From: Pseudomonas fluorescens | GTDB taxonomy: Bacteria > Pseudomonadota > Gammaproteobacteria > Pseudomonadales > Pseudomonadaceae | Direction: 5' to 3' | Assembly (NCBI RefSeq): GCF_902497995.1 | Contig: NZ_CABVII010000012.1 | Span: forward strand, 1-64,000 | Length of the DNA: 64,000 nt | Shown here: positions 44,914 through 54,248 of the stretch, piece after piece | Numbering within the stretch: position 1 is the stretch's first letter | Layout: each line of letters opens with the position of its first letter | The notes under the pieces: generated by a model | The model's input: only the letters and a program-made list of their open reading frames with translations | What the model was told of the DNA's origin: nothing | The model's database searches: none | Program-made: the position numbers and the translations under genes

Positions 44914-45501
44914 TTAACGGTTTTCCAGACTTGCTGCACGAGCGTATGGCAACGCGCTCTCAGTACCTTTCAGTGCGGCCTGTTGAGCATGTTGGCGCAA
45001 GTAGCCTGGCAAACGCTGATCGTGCCAGCCTGGCTGACCTTGCAATACGCCGTTGGCCATGGGGCCGGTGGCATCCGAACTCTCATTATAGCCTGCCAAA
45101 ACAGCTGGACCCTTGACCTGAGGAGCAACCAGACCCTGCGCAGTGGATTGCTGGGCCAGTTCGACTCCGGCGATCTCGTCCTGGTTGAACAGACGAACAC
45201 CTGCCAATACCGCAACGGTGACCGACGCAGCGACTGCCAGACGACCCAGGCTGCGCCATGGACCACGGGAAGCTTTTGCCGGTACGGCTTCGTCAGCCAA
45301 CGCAGCGGAAACTGCCGCGGCAATGTCCAGGCGTGGAAGCAGCAGATCCTTGTGCATCACTGCCCGAGCGATTTGATAACGAGCCCAGGTTTCACGGGTT
45401 TCAACATCGTCAAAGGCATTCAATACCCGACGCAATTCCAGTTCGTCCGCTTCGTTATCCATCACTGCGGACAGCGATTCCTGCAGGGCTTCACGACTCA
45501 T
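44914..45501 (-). CDS. mucA: Anti-sigma factor MucA
   Basis: 195 residues from the ATG at 45501. Cytosolic anti-sigma domain (LQESLSAVMDNEADELELRR and following, about 5-75), one membrane helix (LAVAASVTVAVLAGVRLF, about 90-107) and a periplasmic tail that binds MucB. It holds AlgU inactive until regulated proteolysis. The frame is intact, so no mucoid-type truncation is seen. It follows algU by 31 bases. Confidence 0.96.
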   Translation of the reverse strand: MSREALQESLSAVMDNEADELELRRVLNAFDDVETRETWARYQIARAVMHKDLLLPRLDIAAAVSAALADEAVPAKASRGPWRSLGRLAVAASVTVAVLAGVRLFNQDEIAGVELAQQSTAQGLVAPQVKGPAVLAGYNESSDATGPMANGVLQGQPGWHDQRLPGYLRQHAQQAALKGTESALPYARAASLENR

Positions 45502-45532
45502 GGCGTTCCTCTCTTGGCTGTCGCCGCTGTCT

Positions 45533-46114
45533 TCAGTTTTCCTGCAACAACGGCTGCAGGGCTTTATCGATGGCTTCCCGAGCGCGGAAAATCCGGGAGC
45601 GCACGGTACCCACCGGACATTGCATGACGGCCGCAATGTCCTCGTAACTCAGACCATCGAATTCACGTAAAGTTAAGGCTGTACGTAAATCTTCTGGAAG
45701 TTGCTGGATGGTTCGATGGACAGTGCCTTCAATCTCATCGCGCAGCAGTGCACGTTCTGGCGACTCGAGGTCCTTGAGGCCATGATCGCCATCGTAGAAC
45801 TCTGCATCCTCGGAACTGACATCGCTATCAGGCGGCCGGCGGCCGCGTGAAACCAGATAGTTTTTCGCCGTGTTAATGGCGATGCGGTAAAGCCACGTAT
45901 AAAACGCGCTGTCTCCGCGAAAATTTCCAAGCGCACGGTACGCCTTGATAAAGGCTTCCTGTGCCACATCCTGGGCTTCATGGGTGTCGTGCACGAATCG
46001 CACGATCAACCCGAGAATTTTGTGCTGATATTTCAGCACTAGCAGATCGAAAGCTCGCTTGTCGCCGCGCTGAACGCGTTCGACCAGCTGCTGATCCTCT
46101 TCCTGGGTTAGCAT
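45533..46114 (-). CDS. algU: RNA polymerase sigma factor AlgU (RpoE/AlgT)
   Basis: 193 residues from the ATG at 46114, the standard AlgU length. Region 2 has GLIVRFVHDTHEAQDVAQEA and YRIAINTAKNYLV; region 4 has LREFDGLSYEDIAAVMQCPV and GTVRSRIFRAREAI. It directs the envelope-stress and alginate regulon. The gene heads algU-mucA-mucB-mucD, is divergent from nadB, and has its own sigma-E type promoter candidates upstream. Confidence 0.97.
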   Translation of the reverse strand: MLTQEEDQQLVERVQRGDKRAFDLLVLKYQHKILGLIVRFVHDTHEAQDVAQEAFIKAYRALGNFRGDSAFYTWLYRIAINTAKNYLVSRGRRPPDSDVSSEDAEFYDGDHGLKDLESPERALLRDEIEGTVHRTIQQLPEDLRTALTLREFDGLSYEDIAAVMQCPVGTVRSRIFRAREAIDKALQPLLQEN

Positions 46115-46172
46115 GAACACTCCTCGATAAGCTCGGAGGAGGCTTGCACGACCAAACGACCAGACTTGCAAA

Positions 46173-46200
46173 CATAGACTCGGGCTTTTCGCAAAAGTTC
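46173..46200 (-). promoter_or_regulatory. Proximal AlgU-type promoter of algU
   Basis: On the minus strand GAACTT (46200-46195), a 16-base spacer, then TCTATG (46178-46173). This fits the AlgU/sigma-E consensus GAACTT-N16-TCTGA and implies autoregulation. The element lies about 60-85 bases upstream of the algU start. Confidence 0.8.
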
Positions 46201-46365
46201 TCCCCCTCCAGGCAAGTTTCCTGCGGGCTCTGATCTGGCACGCACGAAAAGCGCAGCGCGAGTTGACCCGGCTGCGCGAATAATCTTGTCATCGGTTTCG
46301 CCGGTGAGGATCAAACCACGATCCAGCACTGAAGCCGACACTGTCCCTTGATTCAGGCAACCGTC

Positions 46366-46394
46366 TATTGATCTTGGGCCTTTGGCAAAAGTTC
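46366..46394 (-). promoter_or_regulatory. Distal AlgU-type promoter candidate
   Basis: On the minus strand GGAACTT with a 17-base spacer to TCAATA (46371-46366). The spacer, TTGCCAAAGGCCCAAG, closely resembles that of the proximal site (TTGCGAAAAGCCCGAG), which suggests a duplicated promoter. The -10 is a weaker match. Confidence 0.5.
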
Positions 46395-46672
46395 CAAATA
46401 TTTATAGCCGTACCGAGCCGACATTGTGCAACCGTAAGCGGGAAAAGAGTGTTAAATCCACGATACAGTGATCGTGTCGCCGAACCGGAGGAGAAATCAT
46501 CCGACGAAGCGTCCCCTCTTTCCCGTCACAGTAGTTTCACAATGCCATACAGGCTCGGCTATTGTGCCGCTCCCCCCCTCTATATACTAGTGGGCTGTCT
46601 GGCTGTCTTGACTCGCCGATCCAGGCGTCATGCGCCAACCCCGACCCAGGTCGCTTTGAGCGGAATCCTGAA

Positions 46673-48289
46673 ATGAGCCAACAGTTTCAACATGATGTTC
46701 TGGTAATTGGCAGCGGCGCTGCCGGCTTGAGCCTTGCGCTGACCTTGCCCGATCATTTGCGCATTGCCGTACTGAGCAAAGGCAACCTCGCCAATGGCTC
46801 GACTTTCTGGGCCCAGGGCGGTGTCGCGGCCGTCCTGGATGACACCGACACCGTTGAATCCCACGTCGATGACACGCTCAATGCCGGCGGCGGCCTGTGT
46901 CACGAAGACGCCGTGCGCTTTACCGTCGAGCACAGTAAAGAAGCCATTCAATGGCTGATCGACCATGGCGTGCCGTTCACCCGCGATGAACAGGCAAGCG
47001 CCGAGGACGGTGGATTCGAGTTCCACCTGACCCGAGAAGGGGGGCACAGTCATCGGCGCATCATTCATGCCGCCGATGCCACGGGCGCCGCGATCTTCAG
47101 GACCCTGCTCGACAAAGCCAGGCAAAGACCGAACATCGAACTGCTGGAGCAGCGGGTCGCGATCGACCTGATCACCGAAAAACGCCTGGGCCTCGAGGGC
47201 GACCGCTGCCTCGGCGCCTACGTGCTCAATCGTGGCACCGGAGAAGTCGACACCTACGGCGCGCGCTTTGTGATCCTCGCGTCCGGCGGCGCCGCCAAGG
47301 TCTACCTCTATACCAGCAACCCTGACGGTGCCTGTGGTGACGGCATCGCCATGGCCTGGCGTTCCGGCTGCCGGGTGGCCAATCTGGAATTCAACCAGTT
47401 CCACCCCACCTGCCTCTATCACCCGCAAGCCAAGAGTTTCCTGGTCACCGAAGCCCTGCGCGGCGAGGGTGCGCACCTGAAGCTGCCCAACGGCCAACGC
47501 TTCATGCAGCGCTTCGACCCTCGGGCCGAACTGGCACCCCGGGACATCGTCGCCAGGGCCATCGACCATGAGATGAAGCGCCTGGGTGTCGATTGCGTTT
47601 ATCTGGACATCAGCCATAAACCCGAAGCCTTCATCAAGACTCATTTCCCGACGGTGTACGAGCGCTGCCTCGAGTTTTCCATCGATATCACCAAGCAACC
47701 GATCCCGGTGGTTCCGGCGGCGCACTACACCTGCGGCGGCGTGATGGTCGATCAGCACGGCCGCACCGACGTGCCGGGCCTGTACGCCATTGGCGAAACC
47801 AGTTTCACCGGCCTGCACGGGGCCAACCGCATGGCCAGCAACTCGTTGCTGGAGTGTTTCGTTTACGCGCGCTCGGCGGCGGCGGACATTCTTGAGCAGT
47901 TGCCCCAGGTGTCGATTCCTGTCGCCCTGCCCGTCTGGGATGCGAGCCAGGTCACCGATTCGGACGAAGACGTGATCATTGCGCACAACTGGGATGAACT
48001 GCGGCGCTTCATGTGGGACTACGTCGGTATCGTGCGCACCAACAAGCGCCTGCAACGGGCTCAGCACCGCGTGCGTCTGTTGCTGGACGAAATCGACGAG
48101 TTCTACAGCAATTACAAGGTCAGTCGCGACCTGATCGAGTTGCGTAACCTGGCCCAGGTGGCCGAGCTGATGATCCAGTCAGCCATGGCGCGCAAGGAAA
48201 GTCGCGGCCTGCATTACACCCTCGACTACCCGAACATGCTGCCCGATGCCCTGGACACTATTCTGGTGCCGCCCACCTACGCCGACTGA
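46673..48289 (+). CDS. nadB: L-aspartate oxidase
   Basis: 538 residues from the ATG at 46673. FAD-binding motif [17 protein letters not shown] near residue 10, then [20 protein letters not shown], the active-site segment [15 protein letters not shown], and [19 protein letters not shown]. It oxidises aspartate to iminoaspartate for NAD synthesis. It is divergent from algU with a 558-base gap and overlaps the 3' end of ygfX by 32 bases. Confidence 0.96.
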   Translation: MSQQFQHDVLVIGSGAAGLSLALTLPDHLRIAVLSKGNLANGSTFWAQGGVAAVLDDTDTVESHVDDTLNAGGGLCHEDAVRFTVEHSKEAIQWLIDHGVPFTRDEQASAEDGGFEFHLTREGGHSHRRIIHAADATGAAIFRTLLDKARQRPNIELLEQRVAIDLITEKRLGLEGDRCLGAYVLNRGTGEVDTYGARFVILASGGAAKVYLYTSNPDGACGDGIAMAWRSGCRVANLEFNQFHPTCLYHPQAKSFLVTEALRGEGAHLKLPNGQRFMQRFDPRAELAPRDIVARAIDHEMKRLGVDCVYLDISHKPEAFIKTHFPTVYERCLEFSIDITKQPIPVVPAAHYTCGGVMVDQHGRTDVPGLYAIGETSFTGLHGANRMASNSLLECFVYARSAAADILEQLPQVSIPVALPVWDASQVTDSDEDVIIAHNWDELRRFMWDYVGIVRTNKRLQRAQHRVRLLLDEIDEFYSNYKVSRDLIELRNLAQVAELMIQSAMARKESRGLHYTLDYPNMLPDALDTILVPPTYAD

Positions 48290-48710
48290 ACTTGAGCCGG
48301 ACCCGCAGGCGTCGGTGCAGATCCGCCGCCTGCGAATCCCGGGGCACACAGATCGATCGGTCATGCCGCTCACCCCGCAGACGAAAACGCAGCACCACGA
48401 TCAAGGGCAGCGCCAGGCTGTCCGGTCGCAGTTGCACCGGTTGCCAGCCCGCCGCCTGGTTCCACAACTGCCAGCCATCCCCATCGCGACGCAAGCCGCG
48501 AAACGCCCGGGGATGCGTCAGCAGAACCTGCCGCGGCAACACCCACACGCCATGAGCCAAGCACAGCGAAACGCCGAGCAGGCTGGCCCAGACCGGTATC
48601 GACAGCAGAAACAACGAACCCAGCGCGAACAGCTGGGCCAACAGATACACCGCCAGCAGCTGCCGTGAGGCATGCCAGCGGCATTCGAATGATTTACTTG
48701 GGCTGGACAC
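48258..48710 (-). CDS. ygfX: YgfX-like membrane protein
   Basis: 150 residues. Starts [19 protein letters not shown]; one helical hairpin in the membrane (about 18-60), then a cytosolic beta-rich part. Position directly after sdhE (17-base overlap) matches the ygfY-ygfX pair, once proposed as a toxin-antitoxin system (CptAB) acting on cytoskeletal proteins. Its 3' end overlaps nadB on the other strand. Confidence 0.82.
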   Translation of the reverse strand: MSSPSKSFECRWHASRQLLAVYLLAQLFALGSLFLLSIPVWASLLGVSLCLAHGVWVLPRQVLLTHPRAFRGLRRDGDGWQLWNQAAGWQPVQLRPDSLALPLIVVLRFRLRGERHDRSICVPRDSQAADLHRRLRVRLKFSRRRWAAPE

Positions 48711-48948
48711 GATCCAGGATCATGCGCACCATGCGCTGCAACTCCGGATCTTCCGATTCGGCGCGTTCCATGAACCAGCCGAACATGTCCTGGTCTTCGC
48801 ATTCGAGCAGCCTGACGTAGCAGGCGCGGTCAACTTCGTTGAGGTGCGGATAAACCTCTTTCACGAACGGCACCAGCAACACGTCAAGTTCAAGCATGCC
48901 GCGACGGCTGTGCCAGTAGAGGCGATTCAGTTCAACAGCTTCGACCAT
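48694..48948 (-). CDS. sdhE: Succinate dehydrogenase FAD assembly factor SdhE
   Basis: 84 residues from the ATG at 48948. Contains [21 protein letters not shown], the RGxxE motif (Arg-Gly-Met-Leu-Glu), and [18 protein letters not shown]. SdhE helps attach FAD to SdhA in the cytosol. GGAGCG precedes the ATG. It overlaps ygfX by 17 bases. Confidence 0.94.
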   Translation of the reverse strand: MVEAVELNRLYWHSRRGMLELDVLLVPFVKEVYPHLNEVDRACYVRLLECEDQDMFGWFMERAESEDPELQRMVRMILDRVQPK

Positions 48949-49096
48949 GGAGCGCTCCTCAAATAGGCGGCAAGTATACAGCCCCATGCTCCGTCGAACA
49001 CTCGGCTTTGGTCGGGCAACAGGGTCTTTTGTGAACTACCCATTTCATGGGCGCCCCCTTATGATGTCCCCCAGACTTTTTATCCTGCGATGACCC

Positions 49097-50038
49097 ATGG
49101 CCGACTCTGCTTTTTTCTGCACCCTGTCTCACGAAGGCGTTCTCGCGGTCCGCGGCGCGGATGCCGGTAAATTCCTGCAAGGCCAATTGACCTGCAACCT
49201 CGATTACCTGGGCGACACCCGGGCCAGCCTTGGCGCGCGCTGCACGCAAAAAGGCCGGATGCAGTCGAGTTTCCGCATCCTGCTCGAAGGTGACGGCGTC
49301 CTGCTGGCCATGGCCAGCGAATTGCTGGAGCCGCAACTGGCGGACCTGAAAAAGTACGCGGTGTTTTCCAAATCAAAACTGACCGACGAAAGCGCCGCCT
49401 GGGTGCGCTTCGGCATCGCGCATGGCGATGCAGCATTGATCAGCCTCGGCCTTGGGCTGCCGGCAGAAACCGACAGTGTCGTGCGCAATGACGGCCTGAT
49501 CGCCATCCGCGTTTCCCCTGATCGCGCCGAACTCTGGGCGGGCGCCGATCAAGCGGACGCCCTCAAGGGCAAACTGTCCGCCCTGCTGGCCGAAGGCGAT
49601 CTGAATCAATGGCTGCTGGGCCAGGTCCGCGCAGGGATCGGCCAGGTCATGCCGGGCACCCGTGAACTGTTCATCCCGCAGATGCTCAACCTGCAAGCCG
49701 TCGGTGGTGTGAGTTTCAAGAAAGGTTGCTATACCGGCCAGGAAATCGTCGCGCGGATGCAGTACCTGGGCAAACTCAAGCGCCGCTTGTATCGCCTGCA
49801 CCTGGAAGCTGGCGAATTGCCGGAACCCGGTACACCACTGTTTTCGCCGACCCATGGCAGCGCTATCGGCGAAGTGGTGCTTGCCGCCCGCGCCGGGCAA
49901 AACATCGAACTCCTGGCCGTGCTGCAAGCCGAAGCAGCAGAAGGTGGCGATATTCATCTGGGCGCGCTCGAAGGGCCAGCCTTGCACCTGCTCGACCTGC
50001 CTTATCAACTGGATCGCGATCGCGAAATCCAGCGTTGA
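49097..50038 (+). CDS. ygfZ: Folate-binding Fe-S repair protein YgfZ
   Basis: 313 residues of the GcvT fold. The signature near residue 215 reads KKGCYTGQEIVARMQYLGKLKRRLYRL (conserved K-G-C-Y-x-G-Q-E with the functional Cys). It uses tetrahydrofolate in maintenance of Fe-S enzymes such as MiaB. It is divergent from sdhE. Confidence 0.93.
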   Translation: MADSAFFCTLSHEGVLAVRGADAGKFLQGQLTCNLDYLGDTRASLGARCTQKGRMQSSFRILLEGDGVLLAMASELLEPQLADLKKYAVFSKSKLTDESAAWVRFGIAHGDAALISLGLGLPAETDSVVRNDGLIAIRVSPDRAELWAGADQADALKGKLSALLAEGDLNQWLLGQVRAGIGQVMPGTRELFIPQMLNLQAVGGVSFKKGCYTGQEIVARMQYLGKLKRRLYRLHLEAGELPEPGTPLFSPTHGSAIGEVVLAARAGQNIELLAVLQAEAAEGGDIHLGALEGPALHLLDLPYQLDRDREIQR

Positions 50039-50040
50039 AT

Positions 50041-50196
50041 GTGCAGGTGGCCTGCCTGTACTGCTACAAGGGGACCGACCACCCGTTAGCCCGGATCGAT
50101 GTGTTCAGCGTGCCGGCATTAAAGAAGCTGGGAATTGATCTGGAGAACGAGGTGCAGTGCAGGGCGCTGGAAGAATCGCGGCCGATGTTTTACTGA
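50041..50196 (+). CDS. Possible short gene or gene remnant
   Basis: 51 residues from a GTG at 50041, right after the ygfZ stop and in another frame. It reads like protein (VACLYCYKG, RIDVFSVPALKKLGIDLENEV) and ends at a clean stop, but no ribosome site is clear. It could be the tail of a lost gene; the open frame continues upstream inside ygfZ. No family recognised. Confidence 0.35.
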   Translation: MQVACLYCYKGTDHPLARIDVFSVPALKKLGIDLENEVQCRALEESRPMFY

Positions 50197-50213
50197 TCAA
50201 GACCGCGTCGCGC

Positions 50214-50302
50214 CCTTCGCGAGCAAGCCCGCTCCCACATTTGACCGAGTTGTTCCTAGAGAAATGCGATCGAATGTGGGAGCGGGCTTGCTCGCGAAGG
50301 GG
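50214..50302. repeat. REP inverted pair
   Basis: CCTTCGCGAGCAAGCCCGCT (50214) and its inverted copy ending GCTCGCGAAGGGG (50302), just after the short reading frame and before the tctE stop. Confidence 0.93.
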
Positions 50303-50322
50303 CCAGCCCCCACACCACAAAA

Positions 50323-51708
50323 TTACCCCGCAATAAAGCTCACCCGCACCTTCAACCCCGCCTGCTCGCCATCGTGCAGGCTGATCTGCGCCAGGTGTGC
50401 GCGGCAGATTTCACCGACAATCGCCAGGCCCAACCCAGACCCGGCCACCTGCTGATTGCGTCGATAGAAACGCTCGAACACTCGATCACGCTCTTCAAGC
50501 GGGATCCCGGGGCCATCGTCCTCGACCTCCAGCACTGCCGGCGCGGTGACCCGCAGAATCACATTGCCGCCCGGCGGCGTGTGAGCCAGCGCGTTATCCA
50601 CCAGATTGCTCAGCAATTCATTCAACAGCGTCGGTTCACCGCGCAGCCACACCGGTTCATCCGCTTCCAGCGCCAGTGCCACACCACGCTTGTGCGCCAG
50701 TGGCGCCATCGCCATGCCGAGTTCACGCGCCAGCTGACTGAGGTCCAGCAACTGTGCACCGCCCTCGGCGATCGCCCGCGCGCCATTCTCCACCCGGGCC
50801 AGGGACAGCAGCTGATTCGCCAGATGGGTCAGGCGATCCGTGCCCTGGGCGGCCGTTTCCAGGGTGCTGCGCCAGGTCTGCGGTTCGGTCGAGCGCAGGC
50901 CCAGTTCGAGCCGAGCCTTGAGCGCCGCCAGTGGCGTACGCAGTTCATGGGCCGCATCGGCAATGAACTGCGCCTGCCGCTCGAACTGTCCGCGCAGGCG
51001 TTCGGTGAAGTGGTTGAGCGCACGCACCAGCGGCCACAACTCATGTTGCACTTCCACCAACGGCAACGGCCGCAAATCATCGGGCTGGCGCTCTTCCACC
51101 GCCGTGCGCAAGCGTTCCAGCGGGCGCAGTGCTGCGCTGACCGCGAACCACACCATCAACAACGCACCGATCGCCAGCATGCCCAGACGCAGCAAGGTGT
51201 CCGCCGCCAGGCTGCGCGCCATGCTGACCCGCGCCTCATCGGTTTCCGCGACGCGGATTTCCGCCATGCCGTTCATGTTCGGCTCGCTTACGGGCTTGAG
51301 CAGGCTGACCACCCGTACGTTCTGCCCCTGGTATTTAGCGTTGTAGAAGCGTGCCAGTGCCGGGTAGTCATCCGTGCGCGGTGTACCCGGCGGCGGTGGC
51401 GGCAGGTTTTCGTAGCCCGAAATCAGCTTCTGGTTGATGTCGTTGACCAGGTAGAAAATCCGCCCCGCGCTGTCGTAGGCAAAGGTATCGAGGGCCACGT
51501 ACGGCACATCGGCGCTGAGGCTGCCATCACGCTGGGACACCCCGGCGGCGATGGTCCTGGCCGAGGCCAGCAACGTCCGGTCATAGGCGGTGTCGGCGGC
51601 TTCGCGACCGTTCCAGTACGCACTCAAGCCACTGGCCAGCATCAACACCACCAGCAACAGTGCGAGGTTCCACAGCAACCGCCAGCGCAGGCTGCTGGGC
51701 TTATGCAT
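50323..51708 (-). CDS. tctE: Sensor histidine kinase TctE
   Basis: 461 residues from the ATG at 51708. Membrane helix at about 12-30, a periplasmic sensor region with YVALDTFAYDSAGRIFYLV, a second helix near 165-185, HAMP, the phospho-accepting His in DAAHELRTPLAALKARLEL, and an ATPase domain with LLSNLVDNALAHTP and GSGLGLAIVGEI. It senses citrate or other tricarboxylates and acts on TctD. It overlaps tctD by 8 bases. Confidence 0.9.
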   Translation of the reverse strand: MHKPSSLRWRLLWNLALLLVVLMLASGLSAYWNGREAADTAYDRTLLASARTIAAGVSQRDGSLSADVPYVALDTFAYDSAGRIFYLVNDINQKLISGYENLPPPPPGTPRTDDYPALARFYNAKYQGQNVRVVSLLKPVSEPNMNGMAEIRVAETDEARVSMARSLAADTLLRLGMLAIGALLMVWFAVSAALRPLERLRTAVEERQPDDLRPLPLVEVQHELWPLVRALNHFTERLRGQFERQAQFIADAAHELRTPLAALKARLELGLRSTEPQTWRSTLETAAQGTDRLTHLANQLLSLARVENGARAIAEGGAQLLDLSQLARELGMAMAPLAHKRGVALALEADEPVWLRGEPTLLNELLSNLVDNALAHTPPGGNVILRVTAPAVLEVEDDGPGIPLEERDRVFERFYRRNQQVAGSGLGLAIVGEICRAHLAQISLHDGEQAGLKVRVSFIAG

Positions 51709-52372
51709 CGCGGCTTTCCAGCAAGTAGCCGAGGCCGCGGAAGGTGACGATGGCAACCGGGTGCCCGTCGAGTTTCTTGCGCAGGCGGTGAACGTAGATC
51801 TCGATGGCGTCGGGGCTGGCTTCTTCGTCCAGGCCGAACACCTGGGCGGCCAGTTGCTCTTTGCTCATCACCCGGCCGGGACGGGCGATCAGGGCTTCGA
51901 GCACGGCCTGCTCGCGGGAGGTCAGCGTCAGCAGTTCATCGCCGAGGGTAAAGCGCCGGGTGTCCAGATCGTAAGCCAGCACGCCACAGGTCTGCTGACG
52001 TTCGCCACCCAGCACACTGCGGCGCAGCAAGGCTTTGACCCGGGCTTCGAGTTCGGTGAGTTCGAAAGGTTTGGCCAGGTAGTCATCGGCGCCGAGGTTC
52101 AGGCCATGGACCCGATCCTTGACATCGCTGCGGGCCGTCAGCATCAGCACCGGCAGGTTCTTGCCCCGGGCCCGCAGGCGCGCCAGCACTTCAAAACCGT
52201 CCATGCGCGGCAGGCCGACGTCGAGGATAGCCATGGCGTATTCCTCGCTGCTCAAGGCCAGGTCGGCCGCCACGCCGTCGTGCAGCACGTCCACGGTCAG
52301 GCCGGTGCTCTTGAGCGCCTGGGCGACACTTTCAGCGAGCTGCAGATGGTCTTCGACGAGCAGAACACGCAT
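51701..52372 (-). CDS. tctD: Response regulator TctD (OmpR family)
   Basis: 223 residues. Receiver domain with the phosphorylated Asp in AILDVGLPRMDG (Asp51), then a winged helix (about 125-220). It is coupled with tctE and divergent from the tctCBA genes, the known layout in which TctD activates the transporter when citrate is present. Confidence 0.92.
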   Translation of the reverse strand: MRVLLVEDHLQLAESVAQALKSTGLTVDVLHDGVAADLALSSEEYAMAILDVGLPRMDGFEVLARLRARGKNLPVLMLTARSDVKDRVHGLNLGADDYLAKPFELTELEARVKALLRRSVLGGERQQTCGVLAYDLDTRRFTLGDELLTLTSREQAVLEALIARPGRVMSKEQLAAQVFGLDEEASPDAIEIYVHRLRKKLDGHPVAIVTFRGLGYLLESRDA

Positions 52373-52751
52373 GGATATTTACCTCATTCAGGGATGTTCG
52401 ACGCCATTCTCTGGCGCGGAGTTTACAGCCGCATCCGCCACTGTGAAGCCCGAAAACCGTGATAGTCCGCTGAAAGGTTAGCGAAAGGTTCGACCGTTAG
52501 AGTCGGCCCACGGATGGTTTCGACAGGCCATCGAACCGTGCTTTGAAATGTAGCTCCCGAAAAACGCCTCGATGCGTTTTCGCCAATAAGAACAATAACG
52601 AGGTACTGCACCATGCTGTCCTTACAGCTCCAGGCTCGCCCTCCCCTCCCTCTCCCATCGTTTACGCTCGCCAGCGCCGCACCCGGCTGCACGCCGCAAC
52701 ACCGCCGCATCTGAAACATCCCCAAAAATAACAACTCCCGTGGAGACAAAA
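52373..52751. promoter_or_regulatory. Divergent tctD/tctC promoter region
   Basis: 379 bases without a gene. It should hold TctD binding sites and both promoters. No clear -35/-10 pair or palindrome could be fixed by eye. A long T/C-rich strand occurs at 52621-52660. Confidence 0.45.
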
Positions 52752-53729
52752 ATGAATCGATCACTGCGCCGTTTCGCTCTCGCCGCCAGCTGTGTGCTGT
52801 TTGCCGGCCAACTGATGGCCGAGCCCAAGCGCCCGGAATGCATCGCCCCGGCCTCGCCGGGCGGCGGTTTCGACCTGACCTGCAAACTGGTGCAAAGCGC
52901 GCTGGTGAACCAGAAACTGCTGAGCAAACCCATGCGCGTGACCTACATGCCCGGCGGTGTCGGTGCAGTGGCGTACAACGCCGTGGTGGCGCAGCGTCCG
53001 GCCGACGCCGGCACGCTGGTCGCCTGGTCCAGCGGTTCGCTGCTGAACCTGGCCCAGGGCAAATTCGGTCGCTTCGATGAAAACGCCGTGCGTTGGCTGG
53101 CGGCGGTCGGCACCAGCTATGGCGCCATCGCGGTGAAAAAAGATTCGCCTTACAAAAACCTCGACGATCTGGTCAAGGCGCTGAAGAAAGATCCGAGTTC
53201 CGTGGTCATCGGTTCCGGCGGCACCGTCGGCAGCCAGGACTGGATGCAGACCGCCCTGATCGCCAAGGCCGCCGGGATCAACCCGCGGGACTTGCGTTAT
53301 GTCGCCCTCGAAGGCGGCGGTGAAATCGCCACCGCGCTGCTCGGCGGCCACATCCAGGTCGGCAGCACCGATATCTCCGACTCCATGCCGCATATCCTGA
53401 GCGGCGACATGCGCCTGCTGGCGGTGTTCTCCGAGAAGCGTCTGGACGAGCCGGAAATGAAGGACATTCCGACCGCCAAAGAGCAAGGCTACGACATCGT
53501 CTGGCCAGTGGTCCGCGGTTTCTACCTCGGGCCGAAGGTCAGCGACGAAGACTACGCCTGGTGGAAAGACTCCTTCGACAAACTGCTGGCGTCCGACGAG
53601 TTCGCCAAGCTGCGCGATCAGCGCGAGCTCTTCCCGTTCGCCATGACCGGCCCGGAGCTGGACACCTACGTGAAGAAGCAGGTAGCGGACTACAAAGTGC
53701 TGGCCAAAGAGTTCGGCCTGATCCAGTGA
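52752..53729 (+). CDS. tctC: Tripartite tricarboxylate transporter binding protein TctC
   Basis: 325 residues from the ATG at 52752 (TGGAGAC upstream). Signal peptide ending near GQLMA. The mature start CIAPASPGGGFDLTCKLVQ is the TctC/BugT loop that holds the carboxylate. It is the periplasmic receptor of the TTT system. First gene of tctCBA, 59 bases before tctB. Confidence 0.93.
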   Translation: MNRSLRRFALAASCVLFAGQLMAEPKRPECIAPASPGGGFDLTCKLVQSALVNQKLLSKPMRVTYMPGGVGAVAYNAVVAQRPADAGTLVAWSSGSLLNLAQGKFGRFDENAVRWLAAVGTSYGAIAVKKDSPYKNLDDLVKALKKDPSSVVIGSGGTVGSQDWMQTALIAKAAGINPRDLRYVALEGGGEIATALLGGHIQVGSTDISDSMPHILSGDMRLLAVFSEKRLDEPEMKDIPTAKEQGYDIVWPVVRGFYLGPKVSDEDYAWWKDSFDKLLASDEFAKLRDQRELFPFAMTGPELDTYVKKQVADYKVLAKEFGLIQ

Positions 53730-53788
53730 TCGCCTCTGTCTAGCGGCTGCCGCTCCGTATACCCGGGGCTGCGGCACAGGAGTTTTTC

Positions 53789-54247
53789 ATGCTCTTACAA
53801 CGCATTTTCGCTGCGGTGCTGTTGCTGGCCTGTCTCGGCCTGGCACTGATGGCGTGGCCGTATCAAGCGGCTTTTTCCTACGAACCGGTGGGACCACGGG
53901 CCTTTCCGCTGCTGATGCTCGGCCTGATGGGCCTTGGCCTGCTCTATATGCTGTTTCGCCCGACGCCGATCGTGCACAGCGACGATGACCCCAGGCTCGA
54001 CCGCGAAACCCTGAACAAGATCGGCCTCTGCGTCGTTCTGCTGCTGATCTTCGCCGGCCTGTTCGAGCCGCTGGGCTTCATCCTCAGCAGCATCCTGATC
54101 GGCATTCCGATGGCGCGCCTGTACGGCGGTCGCTGGGGGCCGAGCATCATCGTGACTACGCTGATGAGCATTGGTCTCTACCTGCTGTTCGACAAGTTGA
54201 TGGACGTGCCGCTGCCCCTGGGCCTGCTCGACGTACTGGAGAACTGA
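53789..54247 (+). CDS. tctB: Tripartite tricarboxylate transporter small membrane protein TctB
   Basis: 152 residues with four hydrophobic segments (about 5-25, 35-52, 80-98 and 105-140). GPRAFPLLMLGLMGLGLLY is the TctB pattern. It is the small inner-membrane subunit of the citrate carrier. It ends one base before the tctA start. Confidence 0.9.
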   Translation: MLLQRIFAAVLLLACLGLALMAWPYQAAFSYEPVGPRAFPLLMLGLMGLGLLYMLFRPTPIVHSDDDPRLDRETLNKIGLCVVLLLIFAGLFEPLGFILSSILIGIPMARLYGGRWGPSIIVTTLMSIGLYLLFDKLMDVPLPLGLLDVLEN

Positions 54248-54248
54248 T

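Noticed and set aside
48258..48948. sdhE-ygfX as an active toxin-antitoxin system
   Set aside because: SdhE is a conserved assembly factor; the toxin-antitoxin reading of this pair is doubtful and nothing here supports it.
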